DNA of 64,000 bases, from positions 186,001 to 250,000 of the forward strand of contig CBDBGS010000005.1 of assembly GCA_965205385.1 (NCBI GenBank). The letters are read 5' to 3'. The notes under the pieces are model-generated. The model was not told the origin of the DNA and searched no databases. It worked only from the letters and a program-made list of their open reading frames with translations. The translations under genes and the position numbers were made by a program. Of this stretch, positions 55,691 through 64,000 are shown piece by piece. How positions within the stretch are numbered: position 1 is the stretch's first letter; each line of letters opens with the position of its first letter. The DNA is from CATOSP01 sp965205385. Lineage in GTDB: Bacteria; Chloroflexota; Dehalococcoidia; Lucifugimonadales; UBA3495.

Positions 55691-55999
55691 ATGTACCTAA
55701 TTCGGCGGGTTTTCAGATGTAAACCAGGGACAGCTCGAAGGGCGGCGGAGCAGATCACGAAGATTGGCAAGGCTTATGAAAACGCCGGTCAGCGCTCTCC
55801 GATAAGGGTATATACCAGCGGTGGCACTGTGCCGGGACCTGCCAATACGGTCTATATGGACTGGACGGCGCCAGTGTTAGAGTCACCCTACCGCGAAGGT
55901 AACCCAATGCCGGAGGAGATCAGGCCTGTGTCGCAGCAGATGAATGAATTCGTGGAGGAAAGCTACATCGAGTTTTATGAGATGTTCGAACCGCAATAG
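55691..55999 (+). CDS. Small alpha/beta-barrel (NIPSNAP/ABM-like) protein
   Basis: 102 residues, ATG with AAGGAGG 7 nt upstream. MYLIRRVFRCKPGTARRAAEQITKIGKAYENAGQ..PIRVYTSGGTVPGPANTVYMDW has the beta-alpha-beta pattern of dimeric ferredoxin-fold barrels. The end FVEESYIEFYEMFEPQ fits too. Function unknown; the similarity to the NIPSNAP protein at 2.9 kb is one of fold rather than clear sequence. Immediately downstream is a recombinase relic. Confidence 0.7.
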   Translation: MYLIRRVFRCKPGTARRAAEQITKIGKAYENAGQRSPIRVYTSGGTVPGPANTVYMDWTAPVLESPYREGNPMPEEIRPVSQQMNEFVEESYIEFYEMFEPQ

Positions 56000-56036
56000 C
56001 AGGATGTGCCAGCATGGTTTGGCGGTGGCCGCCGAC

Positions 56037-56260
56037 ATGAAGACAATCCAGTCCCTTCGGAGGACATGCTTTAGACCGATAATTCGCGGCGCCCGGGAGT
56101 TGGTCGCCGCGTTCCCCAGCCACCCGGTCCGGATGGCGATGCGGATTATGCTCTGGACGGGCCCACGGGTATCTGTGTGCCTGTCTCTCCACGCCGCGGA
56201 CCTCCGGCTGAACCAAGACCCTGCGGTCATGAGCCTCCGGCCAGAGGTGCCGCCCACGAC
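56037..56260 (+). pseudogene. Tyrosine recombinase (integrase) relic
   Basis: One frame reads GARELVAAFPSHPVRMAMRIMLWTGPRVSVCLSLHAADLRLNQDPAVMSLRPEVP. This matches the box I region of tyrosine recombinases (hP.R.al..ml.TGlR.SElLaL...Dl.l), including the catalytic Arg in TGPRVS. Nothing of the core His-x-x-Arg or nucleophile Tyr follows; sequence passes directly into the leader of the NACHT gene. Likely the remains of the integrase that brought in, or was displaced by, the defence genes. Confidence 0.6.
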
Positions 56261-56305
56261 CCCAAGCTCAGGCCAATTTGGCCCACCGGAGGAGAGTACC
56301 CAAAA

Positions 56306-59300
56306 GTGACGGACGAGGAACAGGAACGGAGCAGCGCGCCTGCTGCAGATCCAAATTTAGCGTCCACATGGTCGCCGCCTCCATCGTGGTTGCGCGTGCC
56401 GCCAACAGCAGCCGAGGTACCCCTACCGGTGCAAACCCGGTCCCAGGTGCTGCCCGTAGATCGTCTTGCGTGGGAGGATTTTGAGCGTCTCTGTCTCCGC
56501 CTCATTGAACTAGACGCGGAATCGGTCCATGTGTCGGCAACGGGCCCACATGGGGAAACCACGACGCGAGTCGTGGGGCTGTACGGTAAGGCTGGCCAGG
56601 CACAAGAGGGAATCGATGTCTACGCGCGAGTTCCGCTTGTTCTTGGAACTCCCCTCCCAACACGAAGATACGTGTCCCTCCAAGCTCGTCGGATCAAAAC
56701 GGTGACCCAGGCTAGGTTGAGCGGCAGTGTAGATAGGTTCCTCGAAGGGAAATGGGCCGATGTCTCGCGGAAATTTATCTATGCCACAAGCTCATCCACC
56801 AGATCTACCAAGCTTGTGGATGAGACCGAGAAACTTGCCGCCCGCCTCACGCAACTTTCCATCGAGTTTGTGGTCTGGGACCAGGAGGCGATCTCCAGTC
56901 GGCTAAAGCATTATCCGGAACTCGTCGATGACTTTTTCGGCCGGCATTGGGTGAAGGATTTCTGTGGCGACATAGCGGCGCAGACGCTCACCACAAGGCT
57001 CGATGCCCAACAGGTAGCCGAGTTCCGTCGGGAACTTGCCCGAATCTACACGGCGTCGTTTGGCGTCGCTGACTCCGGACTAATGGCATTCCGGTACAGC
57101 GAGGCACTCCCGGTCGCACTACTGGACCGGTTCGTGACGCCTGACTTGGTTTCCACAACACCGCAGACCGCGTTGCTCCCACAGCCTGCAGACAGCCTGG
57201 GAGAACTCGACATGGAGGACCAAGACCTGCAAGAGATCCTAGCGGAGGCAGCCGAATGGAACGCGTTCCCGTCGGACAAAGGGGCATGGGCCATCCGCAG
57301 TTCTGCGCGGCAGCAACGTCGTGCGGAGCACCCTCAGGTGGTGGAACGCCGGGCCGCGGACCAGTGGATAGGTACGGAATCCTTACAGGTGATCGTTGGC
57401 GACCCCGGCGCCGGGAAAAGCACACTCCTGAGGTACCTGGTCCTCGACCTGCTGAGCGAGGAACCAGAGTGGCGGGCTGTAGCCGAACGATGGGGTCAAC
57501 GTCTCCCGGTCTGGTTGCCATTCCACTTCTTCACTCAGAGGATCGCCGGTCAGACAGGTGCGCCAGCATCCGTTGGAGAGGCGCTCAAGGCATGGCTGGA
57601 GCAATATGACGCCGGCCGGGTCTGGCCTCTTGTCCAGGCGGCACTCGAGGACCAGCGCTTGCTACTGGTCGTTGACGGACTCGACGAATGGGTCAATGAC
57701 GAAGCAGGGCGGTACGCATCAGCGGCTCTCGAAACCTTCGCCGCTTCACATTCCACACCGTTAGTAGTGTCTGCCCGGCCCTACGGGCTAGCCCGACTCA
57801 CGCTGGGTGCAGGTTGGGCCTACACACGGATCGCCCCACTAACCCCAGAGCAGCAGAGACTGCTCGCTCTTCATTACTTCCGTGCGGTCGTTGATACTGA
57901 AGACCAACCGGCGTCCCTGGACGTTATTGAGCGGTCGGTTGACGACTTCCTGTCCCAGGTCCGTGGTGCTCCTTCCCTACGAGCAATCAGTGGAACTCCT
58001 CTCTTCCTGGTCCTCCTGGTGGGACTGCGCTTATCGAACGTAGCCAAACTGCCGACCGAGCGCTTCGAGGTGTATAACCAGGCTGTCCAACTTCTCGTTG
58101 CTGATCACCCTGCGAATAGACGTGTAGCAGCAGCTGTGACAACGCAGCGACAGAGGCTGTCAGATCGCCAATTGAGAGAACTCCTTGCGAAAGTCGCCTT
58201 CGTAAGCCAGGTCAGGGGAGACCTATCGACGATCCAGGAGGCGGTGCTACGTCAAGACTTCCTTGGCGTGCTTCGTGACCCCAATTACCTCGGCATGAAC
58301 GCGGCAGATGCAGCCTTTAATGCCGACGAGCTACTGAATGTAGCAGAAGGTGAGCTTGGACTCCTAGTCCGAAAGGGACCGGCTGAACTCGGCTTTCTGC
58401 ATCGGATGCTACAGGAGCAACTGGCTGCTGAACATATGTCCGCTCGACTCGATCCCGCTGAACTGGATGATCTGTTCACAGAGCACGTAAGGGACCCTCG
58501 ATGGCGCGAAGTGCTGCTCGGGACGATGTGGCAGCTACGCCGACCGTCAGAGTTGCGCGGTCTCATGAATGCGATCCGAGCTCGTATCGACGAGACTCCA
58601 GCTGGGCTACGCACCCGTGAGATACTTGCGGAAATTATATTCGGACCATACGGCCTTCCGGCCACAGACATCCACCAAAGCGCTCCTGCCATCGTCGAGG
58701 TGATCGAAACACATCCGTACGGACCGCATCGAGCACGCCTGCTGGAGAGCTTTCTTACCGGGTTGGAAGGAGCGGTGACCGGAGACATCGTTCGGGGCTG
58801 TCTGGAGCGCTGGACGCTACTTGTTCAACATCCCCCCAGCGAACTCGTGTTGGAAATAGCTCAACTGCCGCCAAATGAGAGGCTGTCGGAGATCATTTGT
58901 AAGCTGCTCGTCCGGGGGCTGCGCTACCCTGATGAGGGTATCGCCTACACGAGTGCCGTCGCAATCGCCGGCAGATGCACAAGCGGTGGACCCGGTAGCA
59001 ACGAGGAGCGCTGTCTGCTGCGCGCGGAACTGCTACATATTCTATCCGATCCCCCATCTGGACTCGCTCAGGCCGCTGCTCTGACGGCGTTGGCCTTGGA
59101 TTGGCGGGAAGATCAGCTGGTTGTCGACATCCTGAACGAAGCACGAGGGCACACAGATGAGAGCGTGCGCGTAGTGGCACTCAGCGACGCGCTTGGTGTG
59201 CTGCGAACCACATTCTCTTGCGCTCCAGCGACGATCGTGGGGGGCGTTCAGCCGCTGAGCGATGACGAGCGCGAGTGGCTTATCGGGCGCCTCTGCACCG

Positions 59301-61585
59301 ATGGTCCCACAGACAGTTACGGGGGGCTACTCGCCGCGGCGGTCTCCGAGGCTGCACGCGGTCAGGATTCGACTCTTGAGGCCTTGGTGAAGAGCTTGAA
59401 GTCCTTGTCGGAACCATACGGAAGGTCTGACTTGATTTGGCCGGTCGCGCTCAGCGTGTTGGCTGACGACGATCGGGTTGTGGACATCGTGTGCGACCAA
59501 CTTTCCACGGAACACTCTAGCCTGAACTCGCGCTTGCTGATGGGTAACGAGCTACTGCTAGCGCCAGCGTATCCGCCCGAATCATCCCATAACGCTCGGG
59601 TCGCGGCGGCGGTCGAAGACCGAGTTCGCACATTCAAAGCCAACATCGTTGATCGTGAATTGTGGGGACTCGCCGCCGTAGACCGTGGCCCAATGATGAA
59701 GGCAGCTCTATTAGAAGACCTCGTGAATTCCTCCCGGCCCCACTGGGCCGCAGAAGCGCTGGCCAAGTACTTCGGCGACGACGTCGATGCCCGCAACGCA
59801 CTTCACTCGGTGCTGATGGGTGATCCGGTACGGGCATCAATGATCGCGAACGCCGCAACGAAAGTCTTGGCCGCCGGCGAAGTAGTTCCTCGCCTGTTGG
59901 AGATCCTCTGCGACCTCGCCGGGTCCGGATACCCCAGGCAGGCGCGCTATGAACTCGTTGCCTCCGCCATAATCCAAGCCTGTAAGGAACAAGGAATCGA
60001 ACCGGGGCCAGAAATCGAACCGATTGCCGCAGAGGCGCTAAAACTTATGCCAACCGACTTCGATCCAGTTCGCGGCGACCCACGCCATCATTTCGCCGCA
60101 TATCTCTACCCCTCCACATCTTCAAAAACGGCTCTGGGTGAACTCGTGCAGGTGGAAGATCGTCCCCTCTCACCGTATCTACGCGCCTTCCGTCATGATC
60201 CTGAACAGGTCCAACCACTCTTGGAAGCAGCATCGAAGGTACTATGTTCGCTCCCTGCATACCTGCGGGCGCGGGTGTGTCAATGGCTTGCGGATGAAGC
60301 GGTCGCTCCGGAGTTGGGGATGCACCTGACCCGCCGATGGGCAGACGATGTATCCAGGTCCAACAGGAGTATCGCTTCCCTTGCTTTTCACCGAGCCCTG
60401 CTAAGGGCGAGAGTAGAAGGCCATATTGACCATGAAGAATGGGACCTAGCGATGGCTCGCTTGGGCGAACAGGCGTCGTGCTACGGGTGGGACCATGAGT
60501 GCCGTAGGCGCAGCGCGTGGGTAGGTATGTGCGCATGCGGAGATTGGTCGACCTTGGAAGGGCGGTTGGAGACAATCGGGAAGCCTACCCCTGTCGGCAC
60601 CTCCCTGACTGATATGCTCTATGGATCAGACATGATCCTGCTGCAACAACTCGCTTCGCGCTGGAAAGACCTCAAGTCGAAATTCGGCGATGCGCTCTTT
60701 GCGCGACTCTCGGGATTCCGAGAGAGTCAGAAAAGTGGTGCTGTCTGGGACGCGCTCGCCCTCGTAGCTACGCAAGACCCCATACTGCAACAGGAACTCG
60801 AAAGTGCGGTCGCCGACGATCCTGAACTGCTGAGTCTGAATGGCGTCTTGGTTTGGTTTGTCACCCGGGGGAGTGCAAGTGCTGACGCGGTCAGCGATGC
60901 CCTCGTTTCTTTCCTTCAGAACGACGATTACCACCGCGAGAGCCCTATTGATATATTTTGGGCAGAACCCGAGAGAATCGGTCTCGACCGGGAAGACCTA
61001 CGAGGCCGTTTGGAGAACGCTCTGGCGAAACTTCCGGGGAGTCTTGACGGCCCCGTCCTAGAAGCGCTCGCGGTGCTGTTTCCTAAGCACCCAGCGGTGC
61101 TCGACGCTTGGCAGGAACTCTCCGCACTGATTGCAGACCAGCGGGACTCTGGTGGTCACCACCCTGTCCGCCCATCCACCTACTACGCTCTTGCCTACGC
61201 TGCGGCCGACAGCTCCGAAATCCTCAAGCAGATTGAGCGCAATTCCGACCGGCTGGACGAGATTGGTAATACGTACTTCGATAACATCCTCACGCGCCAT
61301 GTCTCCCATCGACTGCGGCGTGATCCTATCGCCGGAGGTATGGTTAGGGACGCAGTCATGAACCCGGCGACTCCTGATAACCGGGCAGCCCTGCTCGCAT
61401 CGTTTTTCGCAGACGCGTTTGGTCTCGACGAGGACCTTCTCCATGAGGTGGAACGCCGCATCGCTGCTCAGAACGACGTCGTATTGGCACCGGTAATACG
61501 AGACCGTGCCGCTTCGTCCACTCTTTCCGTACGGACCATCTTCACGCGCGTTGCGGACGCGGCTTGGGACGTGCGCTCAACCTGA
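56306..61585 (+). CDS. Mrr-like nuclease-NACHT STAND ATPase with long helical sensor (putative antiphage)
   Basis: 1,759 residues from GTG 56306 (GGAGGAG at 56288-56294); longer starts run through the recombinase relic. Domains: residues about 48-230 form a PD-(D/E)XK/Mrr-like module (LAWEDFERLCLRLIELDAESVHVSATGPHG, EGIDVYAR with D104, then YVSLQARRIK with Q126-A-R128 where Q/E-x-K is usual). NACHT ATPase: Walker A VIVGDPGAGKSTLLRYL (362-378), Walker B LLLVVDGLDEW (452-462), sensor 1 TPLVVSARPYG. After about residue 640 come roughly 1,100 residues of predicted helical repeats with no enzymatic motif. This is the effector-NACHT-sensor plan of bacterial Avs/bNACHT defence proteins: phage-protein recognition, oligomerisation, DNA cleavage. 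No obvious partner gene. Confidence 0.85.
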   Translation: MTDEEQERSSAPAADPNLASTWSPPPSWLRVPPTAAEVPLPVQTRSQVLPVDRLAWEDFERLCLRLIELDAESVHVSATGPHGETTTRVVGLYGKAGQAQEGIDVYARVPLVLGTPLPTRRYVSLQARRIKTVTQARLSGSVDRFLEGKWADVSRKFIYATSSSTRSTKLVDETEKLAARLTQLSIEFVVWDQEAISSRLKHYPELVDDFFGRHWVKDFCGDIAAQTLTTRLDAQQVAEFRRELARIYTASFGVADSGLMAFRYSEALPVALLDRFVTPDLVSTTPQTALLPQPADSLGELDMEDQDLQEILAEAAEWNAFPSDKGAWAIRSSARQQRRAEHPQVVERRAADQWIGTESLQVIVGDPGAGKSTLLRYLVLDLLSEEPEWRAVAERWGQRLPVWLPFHFFTQRIAGQTGAPASVGEALKAWLEQYDAGRVWPLVQAALEDQRLLLVVDGLDEWVNDEAGRYASAALETFAASHSTPLVVSARPYGLARLTLGAGWAYTRIAPLTPEQQRLLALHYFRAVVDTEDQPASLDVIERSVDDFLSQVRGAPSLRAISGTPLFLVLLVGLRLSNVAKLPTERFEVYNQAVQLLVADHPANRRVAAAVTTQRQRLSDRQLRELLAKVAFVSQVRGDLSTIQEAVLRQDFLGVLRDPNYLGMNAADAAFNADELLNVAEGELGLLVRKGPAELGFLHRMLQEQLAAEHMSARLDPAELDDLFTEHVRDPRWREVLLGTMWQLRRPSELRGLMNAIRARIDETPAGLRTREILAEIIFGPYGLPATDIHQSAPAIVEVIETHPYGPHRARLLESFLTGLEGAVTGDIVRGCLERWTLLVQHPPSELVLEIAQLPPNERLSEIICKLLVRGLRYPDEGIAYTSAVAIAGRCTSGGPGSNEERCLLRAELLHILSDPPSGLAQAAALTALALDWREDQLVVDILNEARGHTDESVRVVALSDALGVLRTTFSCAPATIVGGVQPLSDDEREWLIGRLCTDGPTDSYGGLLAAAVSEAARGQDSTLEALVKSLKSLSEPYGRSDLIWPVALSVLADDDRVVDIVCDQLSTEHSSLNSRLLMGNELLLAPAYPPESSHNARVAAAVEDRVRTFKANIVDRELWGLAAVDRGPMMKAALLEDLVNSSRPHWAAEALAKYFGDDVDARNALHSVLMGDPVRASMIANAATKVLAAGEVVPRLLEILCDLAGSGYPRQARYELVASAIIQACKEQGIEPGPEIEPIAAEALKLMPTDFDPVRGDPRHHFAAYLYPSTSSKTALGELVQVEDRPLSPYLRAFRHDPEQVQPLLEAASKVLCSLPAYLRARVCQWLADEAVAPELGMHLTRRWADDVSRSNRSIASLAFHRALLRARVEGHIDHEEWDLAMARLGEQASCYGWDHECRRRSAWVGMCACGDWSTLEGRLETIGKPTPVGTSLTDMLYGSDMILLQQLASRWKDLKSKFGDALFARLSGFRESQKSGAVWDALALVATQDPILQQELESAVADDPELLSLNGVLVWFVTRGSASADAVSDALVSFLQNDDYHRESPIDIFWAEPERIGLDREDLRGRLENALAKLPGSLDGPVLEALAVLFPKHPAVLDAWQELSALIADQRDSGGHHPVRPSTYYALAYAAADSSEILKQIERNSDRLDEIGNTYFDNILTRHVSHRLRRDPIAGGMVRDAVMNPATPDNRAALLASFFADAFGLDEDLLHEVERRIAAQNDVVLAPVIRDRAASSTLSVRTIFTRVADAAWDVRST

Positions 61586-61753
61586 CAGGGTTGCCTCCGA
61601 GGTCAACGGGAATGCCACATCAAGCAGCCCGCCAGGGTTCCATTCCCTTGGACGACTGATAGGGTCTCCGAAGGCGAAACTATCCCGATTATGCCAAAGG
61701 CGCCTCCCACAACACCAACCTCCAAGACTTCAATATCAATGGCCCCGTCTGTT

Positions 61754-61820
61754 CCGCAAACGGGGGGTATGAAACACCCCTATTTGAGAAATATTTCCCC
61801 GTTGCGGGAAGCGTTTCATA
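61754..61820. other. Structured intergenic element with nested inverted repeats
   Basis: Between the NACHT and methyltransferase genes. Outer arms ccgcaaacgggg (61754-61765) / ccccgttgcgg (61797-61807), internal ggggt/acccc, and tatgaaac (61768-61775) / gtttcata (61813-61820): mutually exclusive foldings are possible. A separate hairpin acccagg/cctgggt lies at 61989-62006. The rest of 61586-62180 shows no credible gene. Confidence 0.5.
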
Positions 61821-62181
61821 ACCGTGTACTTCCGGCATGGCCTCTATTTTTGGTTACATCCGCACTTGCCGCTGACTCCAGGAGGGGGTCTCGGGTATGG
61901 TCCCGCCTCCTAGGAACTCGATCTCCGTCGGGCCGGCGGTACCCCGGACTGAATCCACCGCGACGTCGGCGTCGCCGGAAACACGGGCACCCAGGAACCC
62001 CTGGGTTCTCACTTAACTCCGCCTTGGTTCTGTTCAATTAACCGGGTCCACCTCACTTCATCGCCAGGCCTCTTGTCCCAGGACCTTGTGGAGAACCGAC
62101 CTGGCCACGGAGCAGAGGTACTCACTCCGTGAAAAAAGCATGCCATAGAGCGTCAAGCGGGGCAGGCCGGCGGACAACACC

Positions 62182-62212
62182 TTGCACCGCCCGGGCCAAC
62201 GTGTCCTATAAT
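62182..62212 (+). promoter_or_regulatory. Putative promoter of the methyltransferase gene (leaderless)
   Basis: TTGCAC (62182-62187), 19-bp spacer, perfect TATAAT (62207-62212), only 5 bp before ATG 62218. The predicted start site falls on the ATG and no SD is present, so the mRNA is expected to be leaderless. The long spacer weakens the -35. Confidence 0.5.
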
Positions 62213-62217
62213 GAAGC

Positions 62218-63972
62218 ATGACCAACACGCTCTTCTACGGCGACAACCTTCAGGTGATGCGAGATCATATCCCCGACGAGTCGGTGGATCTGGTGTACCT
62301 GGACCCGCCCTTCAACTCAAACGCTGCATATAACATCCTCTTCCGAGAGAAGTCCGGAGAAGAGTCACCGGCCCAGATTAACGCTTTCACCGACACTTGG
62401 GAGTGGACACAAGAAACAGAGCGCACCTACGAAGAGGAGATCATCCTAGACCCAAGAGTTCCACCAGCAGTGAAGGATATGATCTCCGCCTTCCGCCAAT
62501 TTATCGGTAGGAATGACGTGATGGCCTACCTGGTAATGATGACGCCGCGCCTAGTAGAGCTGCGCCGTGTTCTCAAACCCGCCGGCAGTCTTTACTTGCA
62601 TTGCGACCCGACCGCGAGCCACTATTTGAAAATTGTGATGGATACTATATTTGGGAAGACCAATTTTCGGAACGAGATTATCTGGAGAAGAACGAACGCT
62701 CATAACAGTGCGAGGTCTTACGGCCGTATTCATGACGTTCTTTTATTCTATGTAAAAACAAACAAGTACGCGTTCAAGCCACAGACCCGGCCGTATTCAA
62801 AAGGATACGTGGAGAGCACATTCACGCTCAGGGACGAACGCGGTGCGTATAGGCATGCAGACCCCACTGGACCCGAGCGCAGAACAGGAGAATCAGGACA
62901 TCCATGGCAGGGTTACAATCCAAACAAATGCGGGAAGGCACTGGGCCCATCCCCGCATATCTCCGAGAAGATCTCGAACGAAGAGGTGAAACACTCGAAG
63001 GCCCTAAATAGCCAAGAAAAATTAGATTTAGCACTAAAGCATGGACTAATTCACTTGCCGCAAACAATTGGAGGGCAACCGGCAATTAAGCGATACCTTA
63101 CAGACAGGGAAGGAACTAATCTTCAAGATATTTGGGCTCACCAACCCTTTACTGAAGGAACCCTATGGGAAACCCAAGATACGATAGATTCCGATGTTCG
63201 TTGGTTAACTGCTGGTGATCGAGAACGCCTGGGCTACCCCACTCAAAAGCCAGAAGGGCTGCTCGAACGAATAATCGCGACTTCCTCCAACGAAGGAGAC
63301 GTGGTGCTGGACCCCTTCTGCGGGTGCGGGACCGCAGTGGCGGTAGCCCAAAAGCTCAACCGCCAGTGGCTAGGGATAGACATAACCCACCTCGCAGTAG
63401 CCCTGATGAAAAACCGCCTGAAGACCATGTTCAACCTGGATGCCGGCACCGACTACGGGGTAACGGGGGAACCCCAAGATCTGGGAAGCGCCCAAGCATT
63501 GTTCGACCAAGACCCATACCAGTTCCAGTTCTGGGCCGTATCCCTGCTGGAAGCACAGCCGAGGGATCAGCAAAAACGAGGACCCGACGGAGGAATCGAC
63601 GGAATGTTTTACTTCATTGATGGTCCCCGCCGCACACCACAAAAAGTGGTGATCCAAGTAAAAGGCGGAGGAACAGAAGCAAAAGATGTCCGTGACTTGA
63701 AGGGTGTCTTGGAACGAGAGAAAGCGGCTATAGGCCTCCTGATAACACTACAGGAACCAACCCGCAACATGCGACAAGAAGAAACATCAGGCGGCTTCTA
63801 CCGCTCAGAAATATGGCGAGGGAACTACCCCAAGATCCAGATCAGGACCATAAGCCAATTACTCGGTGGCCAAGACTTCGCACTGCCACCGCGCCAGTCC
63901 GCCTACCAGGCTGCCCCCCGATCCCGCCGGTCAGAGGGACAACAGACTACCCTCCAAGACCTGGCCGGATAA
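62218..63972 (+). CDS. DNA methyltransferase (beta-class order) fused to a PD-(D/E)XK nuclease domain
   Basis: 584 residues. MTase: catalytic motif IV VYLDPPF (DPPF 29-32), YPTQKPEGLLERII, then SAM-binding motif I DPFCGCGTAVAVA (365-377) and NRQWLGIDI. Motif IV before I is the beta-class order of N6-adenine/N4-cytosine MTases. Residues about 160-340 are the target-recognition region and the DNA there (62640-63240) is visibly AT-richer. C-terminal residues 440-560 carry a nuclease core: GGIDGMFYF (D461) and VVIQVKGG (Q480-V-K482), QxK as in Mrr-like enzymes. One chain could thus mark and cut DNA (type IIG-like), or the nuclease sense modification. No separate restriction or specificity gene is visible. 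Confidence 0.9.
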   Translation: MTNTLFYGDNLQVMRDHIPDESVDLVYLDPPFNSNAAYNILFREKSGEESPAQINAFTDTWEWTQETERTYEEEIILDPRVPPAVKDMISAFRQFIGRNDVMAYLVMMTPRLVELRRVLKPAGSLYLHCDPTASHYLKIVMDTIFGKTNFRNEIIWRRTNAHNSARSYGRIHDVLLFYVKTNKYAFKPQTRPYSKGYVESTFTLRDERGAYRHADPTGPERRTGESGHPWQGYNPNKCGKALGPSPHISEKISNEEVKHSKALNSQEKLDLALKHGLIHLPQTIGGQPAIKRYLTDREGTNLQDIWAHQPFTEGTLWETQDTIDSDVRWLTAGDRERLGYPTQKPEGLLERIIATSSNEGDVVLDPFCGCGTAVAVAQKLNRQWLGIDITHLAVALMKNRLKTMFNLDAGTDYGVTGEPQDLGSAQALFDQDPYQFQFWAVSLLEAQPRDQQKRGPDGGIDGMFYFIDGPRRTPQKVVIQVKGGGTEAKDVRDLKGVLEREKAAIGLLITLQEPTRNMRQEETSGGFYRSEIWRGNYPKIQIRTISQLLGGQDFALPPRQSAYQAAPRSRRSEGQQTTLQDLAG

Positions 63973-64000
63973 GACAGGCCAACCGCCCTTGCGGAGCTCC

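Noticed and set aside
61691..62041. A 116-codon plus-strand frame and a 73-codon minus-strand frame between the NACHT and methyltransferase genes
   Set aside because: Arg/Pro-rich translations without RBS or domain, over inverted-repeat DNA; treated as non-coding.
1..64000. All frameshifts being sequencing error (for example long-read indels)
   Set aside because: Not fully excluded, but lesions cluster in mobile or catabolic remnants, several are not in homopolymers, some are deletions or duplications, and 22-33.4 kb is free of them.
1..64000. tRNA, rRNA, riboswitch or replication-origin features
   Set aside because: No cloverleaf, rRNA core or recognised riboswitch sequence was seen on either strand by eye; covariance-model searches would be needed to be certain.

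Overview
The window looks like a chromosomal segment of an uncultured, high-GC, metabolically broad bacterium, most plausibly Chloroflexota (Dehalococcoidia/SAR202-like). This assignment is inferred from gene content. The clues are degenerate SDR, crotonase, NIPSNAP, DLH and LLM-type catabolic genes, a peptide-ABC binding protein on a long EK/VIKEV coiled-coil stalk, FN3-rich surface proteins and an orphan ferredoxin-thioredoxin-reductase-type protein. No tRNA, rRNA or phylogenetic marker gene was seen.

Layout. (1) 1-9.4 kb: catabolic and small regulatory genes: two SDR-fold proteins that lack the catalytic Tyr, a crotonase, FTRc, a double NIPSNAP, an amidohydrolase, an ArsR/SRPBCC pair (SRPBCC broken by a 61-bp duplication), DUF1059, a WD40 propeller, an MDMPI-type protein and a lipoprotein. 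(2) 9.4-21.6 kb: dienelactone hydrolase; a minus-strand operon for a 2-oxoacid:ferredoxin oxidoreductase (fused gamma-delta, alpha, beta) with an acyl-CoA ligase; a peptide ABC importer operon; then RraA-like and LLM-family pseudogenes and an intact HpcH aldolase. (3) 22-33.4 kb: a compact minus-strand operon: truncated first gene, ABC-2 ATPase and permease, coiled-coil membrane protein, MoxR, DUF58, BatA-like VWA, double-VWA protein. It is an envelope-associated MoxR/VWA system whose 5' end is cut by an IS630 element.

(4) 33.4-49.1 kb: a mobile-element graveyard bounded by two oppositely oriented IS630-family copies. Inside lie an 8-kb FN3/Ig-like/FG-GAP adhesin pseudogene, a decayed IS701 element, a 150-bp IS630-derived MITE, further IS630 scraps, a possible relic of type I-E CRISPR repeats, a truncated serine resolvase, a PPC-domain protein and a small membrane protein. 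(5) 49.1-55.1 kb: a quinol-type nitric oxide reductase gene with a one-base frameshift whose stop codon lies inside a second MITE, an N-terminally truncated DUF4143 ATPase, an IS1380 transposase with an amber codon, and a Lys-rich microprotein that is easily missed.

(6) 55.3-64 kb: a cupin, a REP-type palindrome, an alpha/beta-barrel protein and a tyrosine-recombinase relic, then a defence island: a 1,759-residue protein with an N-terminal Mrr-like nuclease, a central NACHT ATPase and about 1,000 residues of predicted helical repeats, followed by a DNA methyltransferase fused to its own PD-(D/E)XK nuclease domain. The nuclease-NACHT protein is the best candidate for a poorly described antiphage system here. 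Frameshifts and nonsense codons cluster in regions 1-2 and 4-5; the 11 kb of region 3 reads cleanly. This argues for real decay rather than uniform sequencing error, though reads would be needed to prove it.
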